A stretch of DNA of 64,000 bases, from assembly GCF_003473485.1 (NCBI RefSeq), contig NC_053042.1, positions 12,854,501 to 12,918,500 on the forward strand, written 5' to 3'. Source of the stretch: Medicago truncatula (lineage: Eukaryota; Streptophyta; Magnoliopsida; Fabales; Fabaceae). A program made the position numbers and the translations under genes. The notes under the pieces were generated by a model. The model worked only from the letters and a program-made list of their open reading frames with translations, ran no database searches and had not been told where the DNA came from. Position 1 is the stretch's first letter; each line of letters begins with the position of its first letter. This document shows positions 34,620-48,213 of this stretch, one piece after another.

Positions 34620-35578
34620 ATTATAATTTCGGCTTTTTACAAGTTGTTACCCTAATGAGTTTAACTTTATGATCTGAAAAGTACTGTAATAATAAATTGA
34701 TAATTGTTTGAAGCCAAAAACAGCATGCACTTTATAGCTAGTGATTATTATGTCATTAAATTAGTCTGATTTTTCACATCACCTCACCTCAAAGTAGGAG
34801 TGGACAGGCTTATACATGAAAACCGGAGTTGACTACCCAAGCTACATACGCAACTTTTCCCTTTCTGCTTTTTATTTGTTTATCTATATTCATGTATATA
34901 CTGCACTCTTTTTCGTGAATTTAAGAGTAGTAATTACTTTGGTCTTGAATGTATTGTGACTAGTCAAATAGTCCTTTAATATATTTTAGTCTTTGATTGT
35001 ATACTTTGTTAGTCAAAATAATATTTGATGTTTTTCTTTAGAAGAAGCTAAGTTAAAAAAAAACAAAAAATCGGATATTATTTTAACTAACGAAATGCAT
35101 AATCAGAGACTATTTTTGTAACGCTACAGATTTTAATCCAAGACATTACTTAAATGTTACTTGTTCTTTAGAAACTATGAGTATATTTGCTTTTAAAAAT
35201 AAACTATTAAAAGAAAATTAATAGAAAAGATGTTTAAAAGGTAACTATTAAAATAAAATATTAGAAATATTTCATTGAAATTTATTATTACCTCATAGAG
35301 AGAATCCACATCCTCATTTTATACGGTGTTAACAAGAAAACTAAAATAAACCACAATAATGTTTTAAATTACAATTTATGAAAAACCAACGAGGGTATTT
35401 TTGTCCATTCTCATGCCATTTTGTTAATTTGATGACTTGACAGTGATTAAGTTGGTCAAATGACGAAATTTTAAATGATTAAACAATGCAAGGGTAAATT
35501 GCCAGGATTAGCGATTACATGGACTAATTTTTAAATGATGTCAAATTGCAAGGACGAAACACATCATTAAGCCTATAT
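34620..35578. other. 5' flank of gene F and intergenic spacer
   Basis: The first about 180 bases share segments with the gene D and E upstream regions (TTTACAAGTTGTTACC, CACCTCAAAGTAGGAGTGGA). About 34930-35150 resembles the MITE-like element at 11324. The remainder is AT-rich with no gene seen. Confidence 0.4.
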
Positions 35579-36425
35579 TGTTGGAACAATAGTCAAAAAT
35601 TAGTTAAAAAATATTTTTGTTACCGAAGAGATTACTAGGCTTAGTCGCGAACTAGGTCGCTCTCTTTAAGACGTTTCGTGGCACTGCCCAAAATTGTGCA
35701 AGCAGACTATCAACCACGACGCCCCAGGATAAAACAGCCAAGTTACAATTGTATCAGAGTCCTATTGCACAATAGGATATGTTCTAAAAGTACACCTTCA
35801 AATATGGTGCTAAGACCACTCTAATATGGTATTGATACCACTTTATTATGGTACTAAGACCATTCTTATATGGTATTAAGACCACTCTAATATGGTGTTT
35901 CGACCACTCTAACCTCTAACTTCACCAAGAGCATAAAACATAAAACAAGAATTATATTCTTAAGATCATTCTTATTTTTCGAATGGACGCTTTATTTCGA
36001 AAGGGACTTTGATCTTAAGAATACTCTTATTTTCGAAGGGACAAAATTTACCGAAGGGAATACCATTCTTAATTCCGAAGGGACATTATAAACCGAAGGG
36101 ACTATGGCCTTAAGAACACTCTTTAAATCCGAAGGGACAGAAAAAGAGGGAGAAGAAAAGAATAGCTCGTCAACACAAGCTAAAGGAGGGAGAAGATAGA
36201 AAAGTTCTTTGACAACTCAAGATAACTTTTGGTTTGAGTAGAAGTGAGGGAGAGGAGCTCAATTTATAGGTGAAGAGTCAAAGATAAGTTACAAATCCAA
36301 TGGTTAGGATTAGTTGACCGTTAGAAAATCAATGGCTTTATCTTACATCATAAATGAACACTAATTAAGAAAGTTGACATGATAATTTTTTTAATACACA
36401 CCATAACACTTCATGTGTTCCAACA
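35579..36425 (-). mobile_element. Solo LTR, 847 bases, with internal tandem repeats
   Basis: Begins TGTTGGAACAATAG and ends CATGTGTTCCAACA, flanked by the 5-base duplication TATAT (35574-35578 and 36426-36430). About 35810-35905 holds about five copies of a 20-22 base unit (ATGGTATTAAGACCACTCTA type) and about 35990-36140 holds six copies of CGAAGGGAC. On the minus strand CCTATAAATTGAGCTC near 36255-36270 looks like a TATA promoter, which sets the orientation. No internal domain or partner LTR is present. Confidence 0.8.
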
Positions 36426-37245
36426 TATATTCATCCTATGAAATTGTCAAAACTTCGAAATCTCTTTTAAAATTGTAAAACGTCAATCAAATACGTTTTC
36501 TTCTCTGTTACTTTCCTTCTTCTAACATGTTGATGTGGTCATTGTCAAGTGGTCAAAAAAATTATGTCACATTATAGAAGGTAATTGACTATTTTTTATT
36601 TATAAAAATCAGTTTTTCTTTCAACGATAACATTTATGCATACCCTCACCATATGTGCAAATATCCCCACTAAAATTTAAACAAATACTCTGTTCAAATT
36701 TAAAACTTATGTAGCAAATACTTATCTTCAATTTGTTAGAAAAAAGGATCGATTTGTTAGAAAAAAGGCAAATTCTATGGTATATCCACTATATTCGAGT
36801 GTACCGGTACACTCACTATTTAAATTCATAGTTAAATGAGTTGTTTTTTTGAAGAAAAATATTATTTTTTTATCATTTATAATTATAATAACTAAATCTT
36901 ATTCATCAAAAGTGTCAACGAAATAATTTTTTATTTTTTTAAATTTTTATCACTCATAATTGAGAACATTAAAAAAAATTACTATGATTCTTATAAACAA
37001 TTAAATGATGTTTTTTATTATGAAATGTTGTTCTATAAAATATAAATATTGACAAATAGCTATTTATTACATAAAAAATTATCGTTCATTTATAAAATTA
37101 AGAAGCAGGATGGTTTGTTCACTTTTTTATGTGTGTGGGGACCACATAAACACATGTCACAATTGTGTGTGGATTTACATGTTGATACACAGTACATATC
37201 ACTACTATTCACCACAGCACAATCATCCCTTCTTCACAAAGCAAC
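36426..37245. other. Intergenic and 5' flank of gene G
   Basis: AT-rich, without a supported gene. A perfect 18-base palindrome GAGTGTACCGGTACACTC lies at 36797-36814 and resembles the end of a MITE. A TATA-like ATAAAATATAAATATTG lies near 37033. Confidence 0.4.
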
Positions 37246-40200
37246 ATGTCTTTTCAACAAAACGGCACTGGCAGCATTAACAATGGGCGTGGTAGGGAAG
37301 CTCAAGGAATGCATTTCTATTTACATGTTCAACAATGCGAACTTCAACACAAAGAACTCGTAAGCATTTTTCAAATCCTATAAATTAACTAACCCATTTA
37401 AGTAAGTGATTAGCGTTTTACTAGAGTTTATTCTTTTTGGATTAATATGATTCTTCATTCCATTTACATTAATATTATATCATTTTTAGACTGTTTTAGG
37501 TTTGTACTCATTGTGTTGTGTTTCACCCATTTTTATTATTCAATAATCTTTGCTTCTTCTCAATACATTGCTTAAAATTGGCGACAATAATATTTTGTTG
37601 TTGGAATGAATGAATATTAAGATTTCAAAGTTGTTAAATTTATCATTGTTGTATACTTGCTTCAATTTGGTGAACTTCATTTTCCATTTACAACATTCTC
37701 AACGACAACAAGTAACATTTGTTTGGCATGATTATTATTTATTCCCTTATTACTACAAAACAATAACACCCATTTTTCATTAATGGAATTGGTTTTCTGC
37801 TCCCGAGTTATCCGTCAGAGCTCATTAATCACTTGAACTCAATCACTTGTTCATACCAACTCTTTAAGGTCTGTAGTCATTGTGTTTGATGAAAACCCCC
37901 AATACTGTTTCGATGATGCTTTCTGTTGCAAAATGTTTGGTATGGCAATACCATTTTTCCCTTCGGTTCTCTCTATGTGTAATATTCCCACATATCTGGT
38001 TTGCTTAGGTATTTGACCTTAGTTTTCATTATTCAATGAAGTATGCTTTGCTGCATTAATATTCAGTACTAGTTCAATCCAAATTTATACTCATATGTTT
38101 TTGAAAACGTGCTTGCAGATGATTCCAAGGAATTTTGCAGAGAGATATTGGAATGATGTACCAAATCCAATATCCCTTAAACTTCCAAATGGGTCAGCAT
38201 GCAAAATGAATTGGGTGCAACGCGGTGATGGTATTTGGCTTCAGAATTGGAAGAGGTTTGCATGGTCGCTCCGAAGTGGAGATCTTTTAGTTTTCCAATA
38301 CAAAGGAGGGTCAGATTTTCATGTCATCATATTAGATGATAGTAAATTAGAAATTGACTATTCAAGTATGAGATGCAACGACGATCAAGCAAATACTAAA
38401 GAGAGTGATGATGACGACGACGACGACGATGATTATGAGTGTGTTGAGATTCCTAGTGATAGTGAAAATACAAAAATTCCCCTCAAGAAAAAGAGAACCA
38501 ACTCAAATGGCATTGCTACTACTGCTACTACACCTCAAGGGAGTAACATTCACATGAGAAAAACTAATATCAATGCATCCCAACAAAAAGTTTCGGGTAA
38601 GTTAATCTACTTCCTTTTCTTTATTCATCTGTTTATGGGCAAAATATGTTTTTAATTAGTCCCTTAGTTCATCTCAAATTTTGGTTTTAGTCTTTCTTTC
38701 CACTTTTTAATCCATACAAATTACAAAAGTACATGTTTTTAGTTCTATACCCACTTTATTTACGTATATTCTTTTAAGATTAAATTAATTTTCAAGACTG
38801 TCATACAAAAAAAAATCAAGATGCAAACTTTTATTTTGTACCTTTCAAATGCTGAAAATAGTTTTTAAAGTTTTGCAGAGGCTAATGGAAACACAGGACA
38901 TGGGTAAAAAAGCTAAAAATGCACAAAAACTAAATGAGAGAAGTTGCACAAATTCTCATCCCAATGAGAGTCCTAGTTTCACTGTCAAATTATCGCCATA
39001 TCATGTTGAAGGTGATAATAGATTGGTATGTTTCCTGGACTACTTTTTCTGTAATAGTGACATTTTGTACCTAACTGTGTGAGAGGCTTTCATTTTCCTA
39101 TAGGAACTGAATGTATTGAAATTACAAACAAATCCCCAAATGACTCTGTTCTTAATAGTTTTATTGAATAAACTTACTAACAGAAAACATATTCATGGTG
39201 TAATGTAAATTTATTCATTAAATTATTAACAAGACAAAAAAGTATAGCAAACATACTAAAGATAGATTTGAATATCAAAATAACCAGCAGAAGAGACATT
39301 TAGGCATATTTTTTATAATTTTTGATACATTTAAGTACTGTTTGAATGAGCCTTGCACATTTCCTGCATGAATATAATTTAATCAATATCTGTTTAAACC
39401 ATGACCTGAAACAGGCAATACCTAGTTGGTTTTCGAAAGAATACATGAATGAATTATTGCAAGGGAAGGCAACAATTAGAAGTGTTGGTGAGGACAGGGC
39501 ATGGCACGTGACATTAAACTTTCATAATAACAGGAGCAGTTTTATAATGAGGGCTGGTTGGAAGTCATTTTCAAAGGAACATGAGTTGAAAGTTGGTGAT
39601 GTATGTAAATTTGAGATGACTCAACGCTAACCACTTTCATTCACAATTACTATTATCCCAACCACAAAGGAACCAGGCCCGGAGAAGTTTCAAGGTATTG
39701 CTTTTATTATTGTTGTTTTTGAAATTATACATATTTTATTATCTTCTGATTTTGATTTTGATACATTTGATCAATGTTAAAAGTTTTGATTTGCCAACAA
39801 ACTACAATCAATCAAATGAGTAAAATATTTTAAGGTTTAAATCTTGGACGTCATGTTGTGTAGTAGAACGAATATTTCACTTGATTGTACAACCCTTCAG
39901 CTAGTCCGCCCAAGCTCTATTTTATTGCGTTGGTTAAATACACATGTTAATGTTACTGTCATTAGGGCTGAGCAAGAATTTGTCATCCGACCGAAATCCG
40001 ACGTAACCGTAACAAATACTTGTTCAACGGTCGGATGTGTGCGTGCTTCGGAAAGAAGTGAGACAAATCAGTTTCACATGGTTTGGAATGGACGAAAGCG
40101 GTTCTGTCAAAATGGAATGGGCGGTGTCCGGACCCGTCCACTTATTATTGTTGTTTGTGTCTCTGTAGAAGCCACGCTCGCGTGAAGTGTGACACTATTT

Positions 40201-41734
40201 CAAGTCTTATTCAACAACCTACACACTGTCCAATGTATGTGTGCCATCAAACAGGGTGTGTCTTGACTTTTCAATTGTCATGTTTACCTTTTTTGGCTTT
40301 TCATATCTCATGTACTCCATTAAAATAAACTTCTTTCTCTTACCTTAATTAATTTATTACAAGCCAGCAAGAATATGATATTGAGCCCACCACTACCAGA
40401 GAGAAGAAACAAGAACAGGGAATGAACACGAAGCACATGAGATGAGAGATATACAGAGAGGAGAAGAACATTTTCGCAGATGAAAGCTAGAGATACAACC
40501 GAGCCAAACCACCCGGACCAACCGTTATTCCGTTAGACCCGTCACCCGCCGAAACTGACGTTGAAACGGTCGGGAATGGTTCACGTTTTCTGATCTACGG
40601 GTGTTCTTCGGTGAGCAGTTGTTGGGCCGAATCCGCCCGTAACCGACCGATGCCGACCCCTTACTGTCATAAAACCTCATTATGAAGGATAATGGTGGGT
40701 TGTGGGTAGTGTAAATTGTGGTGACCAATAACTGTAAAATAAAATAGAAAAAATGACCGATGTGGACCAATATATGCTAGTGTGTTTAAGGGAGTGTGTA
40801 GAGTGTGTTCATGGCATTTCTTTAGAGTATTTGATTTTAGTCATTCTAATAATGGCTACATAAAAACTAAGATAAATACTGTACACATATATATTACATG
40901 ATTAATTCTAAAATATACAAAATTTTCAAGGACTAATACAAAACTATGATCGAAAGTGATATATTTACTAAGATTAATTTTTATACACGGATTAGAAGCT
41001 AAAAGTGATATATATGCGAGGACAAAAAACATATTTAAACTAAGCTGTAATGATCTTATGATTATAATTGATTTGCACATAGCATTAGTAGATTTTCCCC
41101 AACTTCTTCAGTAGATCCCTGAGAAGTTTGTGGACATGTGCAGAAAACCAAGGAGTCCAAGAAAAATCAGAGACAACACCAGTAAAAGATATGGAATATG
41201 CGGGCAATTTTGGAGATGGAATTTCAAAGAGCTGCACAAAAACATATGGTTTTAGGGGTATTCATCTTAATTTTTGCTTTCGTGTTTTTTTGTGTACAAT
41301 TCATGCAAATCTCCTTAAACTATGTTTTCTTTGTTGTTAATTACTGCAGATTCTGTAAGTCTGAATTTACATGAGATGTTCAAGGTTTTTATAACATCAT
41401 CAGACAAGGTATGAATTACGTAAAATGCTGTTACCATGTATATAGCTATGTGTGTGAATGTATAAAATTTAATTTGTTCATATATATGCAGTTGGTTGTA
41501 CTACCAAGTGAGCTGTTGAAGAAGCATGGTATATTTAGTGGAAATTCAGTGGAGTTGAGAGTAGGGGAAGGAACATGGTTTGTAGATGTGAGTTATAATG
41601 AACATCTCGACCATGGTTGGTTCACTAAAGGTTGGCAAGAATTTGTGAGAGATTGCAAAGTAAAGACTGGAGATACTTGCTTGTTTGAGACGATTGATGT
41701 GCAAAATCATGTGTTCAAGGTTTCAATTGTTTGA
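37246..41734 (+). CDS. B3 gene G: three-B3 layout, nonsense codon in the second B3
   Basis: Exons: 37246-37359 (MSFQQNGTGSINNGRGREAQ, GMHFYLHVQ), 38119-38596 (B3-1: MIPRNFAERYWNDVPNP, GDLLVFQYKGG), 38871-39025, 39415-39694, a linker near 41127-41250, 41350-41408 and 41492-41734. The acidic tail has nine D residues in a row and CVEIP instead of CVEIL. Exon 3 is out of phase if the expected acceptor at 38878 is used; the upstream AG at 38870 restores it. In B3-2 (WFSKEYMNELLQ, GWKSFSKEHELKVGDVCKF) TAA at 39628-39630 stands where paralogues read GAA, giving a 320-aa product. The last B3 exon (VVLPSELLKKHGIFSG, GWQEFVRDCKVKTGDTCLF) is intact but unreachable. It is probably a recent pseudogene or a truncated protein. 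A hAT-like insertion fills the 1.4-kb intron. Confidence 0.65.
39963..40662. mobile_element. Non-autonomous hAT-like element in an intron of gene G
   Basis: It begins TAGGGCTGAGCA and ends GCCGACCCCTTA, inverted TAGGG-type ends, and is flanked by an 8-base duplication ACTGTCAT (39955-39962 and 40663-40670) inside a longer shared TTACTGTCAT. The body is GC-rich with repeated CCGACC/CGGTCGG words near both ends, as hAT subterminal repeats often are. It encodes no transposase. An 8-base duplication fits the hAT superfamily. Confidence 0.7.
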
Positions 41735-43967
41735 GACACTTGCTTGTTTTGTCATTTTAAGGGGTGTTACGTAAAATGTAAATATTCTCTAATTACGAGA
41801 CTCGGTTTATTTTGCAACTGTGTTCTTCCCGTTGGTTTAAATGAAACAAAGGTTCACTAAGATACATCCGGCAAGGTTGGAAAATCAGAAAGCAGTCCTA
41901 AGGTATGATGCTTCCTCCAATTCTCAAGGTTCAATAAGACATTGCCTTCCTCGATCATCTTTAATCAAAGTTTCTTCAACCACAACATTAACAGTAAGCA
42001 ACCTAAGATGATTCAGTGCAGAAAATTGTTTATTTGCTCGATCTTTCTGATCTTTTGTATGTTTCATAGCTACTATGAATTTTTTTTTTGTCTATGTCCT
42101 TTTTTTTAGATGATTTCTTTAGTCTATGAATGTAAAGTTTCTTTAATTCTACAAAAAAAAAATTACTATATTGGAGAGTGATAATTTATGGAATTTTTAT
42201 AATATCTGGGAATACTAGTTTTGTTTCCTGCAGAGATAATAAAGAAAAAAGTAAATAAAATGTAAACGTTCTGTGATTGCTTAAAACCTTGTTAAAAAAT
42301 TAGAATGAGGTCTAATTTAGCTGCAGGTTCCTAAAATTCAAGAGCATATCGTAACCTGTTTAAGTACATGAAAAAAATTCAATATCAGATGGCAATTAGA
42401 ATTCTCTCTAACCATTACTAAGAACTAACTTTTGTAAAAAGAAATATATATTTAACATTGAATCATAATTAGATCAAGATTGCAACCATTTATTTGGGAT
42501 GATGGGTAGCTCACTCGGCTGAGCTAAGGAATTAAACGAGTTAAAGTTCCAGGTTCGAATTCTAGCAAGGGAGAAAGATACTAACATAACAATTAAAACA
42601 CTAAATTTGTTATGGCAAACATGGTGGTAAGTTGACAACAGTTCATAATTGCCAATCGTGGATTGCGGAAAATATGAATTTGTTCAAATTTTTCTAAACT
42701 ACAATGCAATTGCACGAAAATAGCCGCTATTTGACAACACTTGGTACAAAATAGTGTATCGTGGAACAATGGCGCTTTGTTCAAACTTTTCTACGCTATA
42801 GCCGCTATCTGAGAACACTGACTATCACAAATCATGAAAATACAATCCAAGAGAGTTAGACCATGGCAGCCAATGCTTACCTTATACAATAATATTACAA
42901 TTCTTGAAACATAGAAGGATTACAGGGTCAACACAGATCCTTCCTAAATGTTACTTGACAATGTCCATTTCATTATAATTGGTTAAAGTAGCAATTTGTA
43001 ATTACCTAGACTCTGTATACAAGCTGCATCAATCAAGTAACCTTTAAATGTTATTGAAATGTAACACTTACTGATGGCATGATACAAAATTTCCATATAT
43101 GTGGAATAGTTCATACCAGTAAAAAAGTTTACAGAGAAAGTAATAAGATAAACATGTATAAGCTTATCCAATTACTAGTATTAAATGCAGCCAAAAACTT
43201 CCAATTTGAGCAGACCAAGTGTAATAGCCGTTGTAGGTATTTTACTAAATGATTTTGCTATTACTACAAATTCATCATGATGCTTCTTCACTAGCTAGTA
43301 ATGTACCAAACAAATTCTAAGCACATTCTACTGATAATATTGTTTCATCTGATAAAATTATTGACTTTGTTCATACACAAACTACATCTTAAACTTGTCA
43401 AAATCAATACTTTGTTACACTTTATACTTTGCAATGGCACTAATTTGCAGCATTAATCATTTGTTTATAGCTGTGTCATTAATCTGTCATGCAACATATG
43501 AATAAATGAATTACAGAGGCAAAGAAGTAATATTGTCTTTAAAAAAGTTCATCTATCATAGAACAAAAATAAGTAATATTATTGTCCCAAAAAAATCAAC
43601 ATAAGTATTTAAGGGACTAAAACAAACCAAAGGGAGAAAACCCAAGATGATTTCTTATTCTATTAAAGGGACTAAAATCAAACAATTTTTTTAACTACTA
43701 CTAAAAAAAACAATATATTTGCATGTACTAAACAATATATTTCCAAATAATCAAGTTGGAGAAGAACCTTAAAACAACCAAAAAAAACATTACCAACAAT
43801 CATAGAACAAAAATCCAAAGGTTGACACGATACCTCTTAGGTTAAAATCAAATACAGATAGATAGATGTTTACAATACCAAAATACATTGATTAATAAAT
43901 ATCCAGCCCTTGAAAGGGCAAGGCAACTAAACATCTAGTTATTAGTACACCTTAAAGAACAAACAGC
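41735..43967. other. Spacer between genes G and I
   Basis: The first 120 bases are the 3' flank of gene G and recur near 50380-50490. About 42660-42830 holds a diverged direct repeat (TTTGTTCAAATTTTTCTA and TTTGTTCAAACTTTTCTAC, each followed by AATAGCCGCTAT or TATAGCCGCTATC). From about 43600 the sequence is the 3' flank shared with genes D and J. No gene is supported. Confidence 0.45.
42496..42572 (+). other. tRNA-like sequence, probably the head of a SINE
   Basis: GGGTAGCTCACTCGGCTGAG resembles the tRNA 5' end and A box, and GGTTCGAATTCTAGC resembles a B box, separated by a longer-than-normal spacer. It does not fold as a complete tRNA (the acceptor ends do not pair), so a SINE head is more likely. 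Confidence 0.4.
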
Positions 43968-46508
43968 TTATGTATTCTTTCCTACAATTGAAACATCAAA
44001 CACAAATTTCCTCTCATCAATTAACTTAAAAAGACAAGTATCTCCAATCTCCACTTTGCCTGCTTTCATAAATTGTCTCCAACCTTTACTGAACCTACAG
44101 CCACAAAGACTCCGATAAAAATTGACTTTTACAAACCATGACTTTCTCCCCATTTTCAACTCCACAATATTTTCATTACATCCTTTTTTCATAAACTCCT
44201 TTGGTACACACTGCAGATACAAACAAAAATATTATTTATTTATCATGTAGTTCTAACATATCTATCTATATATCTAACCATGTTAATACTAAACAAATTA
44301 GTGAGGACTTTTACATACATTGTGTGTCCACCTTATTATACATTAGAGGTTAAAAGCTGATAGAATAGGACTAACTTAATTAACGGAGAAAACTTATGAG
44401 ACTAAATTGAACGAAAGTTAATTATCGAAAAATATGAAATCTCATAAATACTAAGGGACTAGATATGTGATTTGACATATATTTTTATGTAATCATAACT
44501 TACCGGGGTTTTGTTCTTCAAGAAAACCTTGAATGTCTTATGCTCCTTCACATCACGACCTTCTTCTGTACATGCATAAACACAAAATGACAGTACCTAA
44601 TCAAATATTTTAACACCCAAAAAATTTAGATATATTTGAATAGATTTCTAGTTAGGTTCGAAACTAAAAGAAGAAACTGAAAACTGGATAAGTTAGGTCA
44701 ATCACTAACTTTTTAAAAGTTCTTTGAACATAAAAAATATTTCAATTCACAAGTATTTAAAATTAAAGATTAACGATATACAATTAAAAACTTAATAAAT
44801 CATTCATAAAGTTTGAAGACCAAATTAAGAAATATATATAATAGTTCAAAGAACTATTTACAAGTTACAAATATATCAGAACCCTCTACAATAATAAAAT
44901 CTAAAAACACTAAAAAAGTTAGAAGAATACCCTTTACTTTTGGATGGCTCCTAGAAGTTCCTCCAATGTGTTCCTTCTTTACTACACTCTTACCACAAGA
45001 GACCCCTTTTTTATGACCTTGTAATGGATAAAAAAATAAAGAAAAATAGATGTTAATCAAAACTCAAATAAAAAGAATTATAACATACAGAAAACCAAAT
45101 AAAAAAGAAAGAAAGAAAACCTAGTGATTTCTTTGGGCTTGGTTTGTTTATGGCACGAGTAATAGTAACAATGAATGAACTTGGTCGCCCTTGAATCATC
45201 TCAAATTTACAAACATCATCAACTTGCAAATTATATTTTTGTCTGAATAATTTCCATCCACCACCCATACCATATTTTTTCTGGGTACCATAATACCTCA
45301 AACTCACTTCCACACTCCTGTCATTACCAACCCTTATTGTTGCAGTTCCATTAAAATCTTTCAAGTGTTCTCTTGAAAACTCAAATGGTATCCACTGTTT
45401 CAAATAATGGTTTATTAGATATAATAATTAAAGCTAAAATTAATAGATACTTTGTATAGCAAACTTACCAAGAAATAGCCATTGGCATAAGACTGAGTCA
45501 TTGTAACTTCAAAAGAGGTATTCTCATTAACAGCTTCAGATGTTTGGTATTTTCTAGCCTTCTTCACCATGGCTACTTTCTTACTACCTGCCAAGTTTAG
45601 GCATTAACTCTTTATTATACATTTGATTTAGATATTGTTTTTAGAAGATTTTAAGAAAACCAATTAAATATTTATTATTCTTTTTATCATAATAAAAATC
45701 ACATATTTTTATATAAAAAGTATCTATTGAGCACTTCAAGACATAAAATTGCAACAAACCATTGCATAACTCTTAAAAGTAATTATTTCTATAAAAACAA
45801 GTGATTTATTTTTAAAGAAATAGAGTAACAGACAAGCATAAATCTACCAAAAAAAGAGAGAAAAATCACCTGAGAATTTTGGTTGGGTAGTGTCAAAATC
45901 CATACTCACTTTTCTCTTGCCATTTCTTTGAACTTGCTTTGGCATTTCAACCTCATCTGAACTCTCATCACTTGATTCATCACTATCTTCATGACTTTCT
46001 TCAGTGGCTTCATCATCACTTGATTCATCACTTTCTTTACCTTCTTCTTTTGTGTCTTCAGCACCTTCATCAACTGATTTGATATTGGAGTAGTTTATTT
46101 CTAAAGTATTGGCACCAAATATCTTAACCTTAAAATATGATCCACCAATGAATTTGAATGTTAACAGATATCCATATTTCAGAAACTTAGCAAAACTTTC
46201 CCAATTCTTTTGAAACCAAATATCACCATTTCTCTCCACCCAAAATATTTCTTGTTGAACACCATTTGGAAATTTAATGAATATAGGGTTTGATATTCCT
46301 TTCCAATATTTCTCCACATATTTCTTTGGAACTCTCTGCAACAAAGAAATTCAGAAATCGGTATATTAACATTTTTTAAAACAATAGGGTTTACAGCATA
46401 AATGAAAACATAATATAAAATATGCAATATAATTATTTGTAATAGACTTACAAGTTTCTTATCTTGCAATATTATTCTATGAAAATCTGGAACTTGTTGA
46501 AATGACAT
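43968..46508 (-). CDS. B3 gene I: intact three-B3 protein, 435 aa
   Basis: Exons on the minus strand: 46508-46452, 46335-45870, 45587-45469, 45394-45121, 45017-44931, 44565-44504, 44210-43968; 1308 bases with all phases joining. Exon 1 is short (MSFQQVPDFHRIILQDKKL) and lacks the YGRGS motif. B3-1 covers about residues 8-108 (VPKKYVEKYWKGISNP, GDIWFQKNWESFAKFLKYG). A long E/S/D-rich tail follows (EESHEDSDESSDESSDE), then a basic patch (RNGKRKVSMDFD). B3-2 covers about 195-297 (WIPFEFSREHL, GWKLFRQKYNLQVDDVCKF). B3-3 covers about 343-432 (VPKEFMKKGCNENIVE, GDTCLFKLI). In this gene the acidic tail is continuous with B3-1. That is the probable ancestral state of the segment used as a separate exon in D, E and J. 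All donors are GT. Confidence 0.83.
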
Positions 46509-47377
46509 GATGTTAGTGAGTGAGTATTGGGCTAAGGTTTTAAGAAGTGAGGTTAAGAGTTAAAGATTTTGAATGTGAGGTTTTTGTCTCTGAAGTCTCA
46601 AGTGGGTATTAATTTAGTGACATAGAAATCAAGTGAAGTGTGAATGTTATTATGTTATGTTATTTATTAGTTTAAGAATGATGAATTGGTCGTGTAGTGT
46701 CTTTTCATTTTAATTATCTTTTTTTTCTTTTTCGGAAGCTTGTATTTGTATGTATGATGAGTAGAAAAAAGATAGGCAAGTTTCACTAATAAAGAATCAA
46801 TTGGGAAGTGAGAAAAGTAGCAGAAACTGAATTGCCCTAGCCCTACAATTATTGGGAGAAGAGTTTCATTGATTGGTATGTGTTATGAAGTAATTGTGTT
46901 TTGACTATTGGATCTAAGCAAGCAGGTATGTTTTCCTTATTGCATGTTTGGATGGATAATTTGGTTTGAAGAGCAAATTAAGTTACAAGTTTGTCTTCTT
47001 TGATTCACCATATGGTTACTTGAAAACCAAGACTTTATTATTTAGATTAGTATGCTAGCTAGTCAATACAGCTCACTTTGCTCTTGGATTTGAGTTTTGC
47101 ATTTACTTCTAGGGTCCATTTCACATGAGGTGACAATGTAAGCTTGAAATAGAAACAACTTTTAATTTGCCACAAAAGTGGATTTGCTTATGTATCATCA
47201 CAATTGCATCTGTCATACTTTAAGTTTCTATTTTCTAATGTCTAATTAATTAGATACCTTTAGTTACTTTATGATGACATAGTTTTGGCTCAAATCACTT
47301 CTTAGAAACCAACTAACATCATCTACAACATCACCATGTCATTTTCTCAACCAATAAACATTTTAAGTAATTCATAC
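46509..47377. other. 5' flank of gene I
   Basis: No gene is supported. The block TTTTAATTTGCCACAAAA to TTAGATACCTTTAGTTAC (about 47158-47270) recurs near 54950-55070, so this upstream segment was duplicated together with neighbouring B3 relics. Confidence 0.4.
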
Positions 47378-48213
47378 CATGTTTAATGATGTTAAAAACC
47401 TTGAACTTATTAGGTAAATTCAGACTTTCAGAATTTGCAATTATTAATAAATAATAAAACATAATTTGAGAATATATCCTTAATTAATTGTACGCAATAT
47501 AAACTCGAAAAATAGTTAAAAGTTAACATCAATACTCTTAAGACCTTGTTTATTTGGACAACTCCTTGAAATTCCTTCTCCAAAATCGCATGCATATTCC
47601 AAATCTTCTACTGGCATTGTCTCAAATTTTTCTTGCACTCGTTGTTTTTCTGCATGTCCAAAAACCTTGTTAGGAATTCAATGAAGAAGTTGGAGAAAAT
47701 CTACTAATGTTATGTGAAAATATATCACCAATAACAAAATGGATTAAATTAATTCATATGAATGAGTAAAGATATTTACAATATAAATCAATAATAATCC
47801 TGAGATCATTAAAACTTAGTTTAAATTTGTTTTTTGTCGTCACAAATATATCACCTTCAATACTTGGAAAAAAAAATCCAATGATAGTAAATATATCACT
47901 TTACTTTTGATAATTTTGTTTTAGTGCTTGTAACATTTGTATATGTTAGAATTAATCCCTATGATATATATTTTAGTCCTTATGTAGCCAATATTGGAAT
48001 GACAAAAACCAAATACTTACATATTATGGTGACTATTCCAACATAAACATATATTATGATTGATTGTAATTTGTTGACAAATTAAAAAAAAAAAAATATT
48101 ACATTGATCAAATGTATCAAGATTAAACTACAATAAAATATGTATCTTTCCAAAAACAATAATAATGAAAGAAATACCTTGAAATTTCTCCGGGCATGGT
48201 TCCTTTGTAGTAG

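Noticed and set aside
39844..40328. Frames of 81-113 codons in the intron of gene G.
   Set aside because: They fall in and around the GC-rich hAT-like element, where fewer stops are expected; no domain is visible.
42496..42572. A tRNA gene.
   Set aside because: The A-box and B-box-like words are present, but the acceptor arms do not pair, the spacing is too long and no anticodon loop can be placed.
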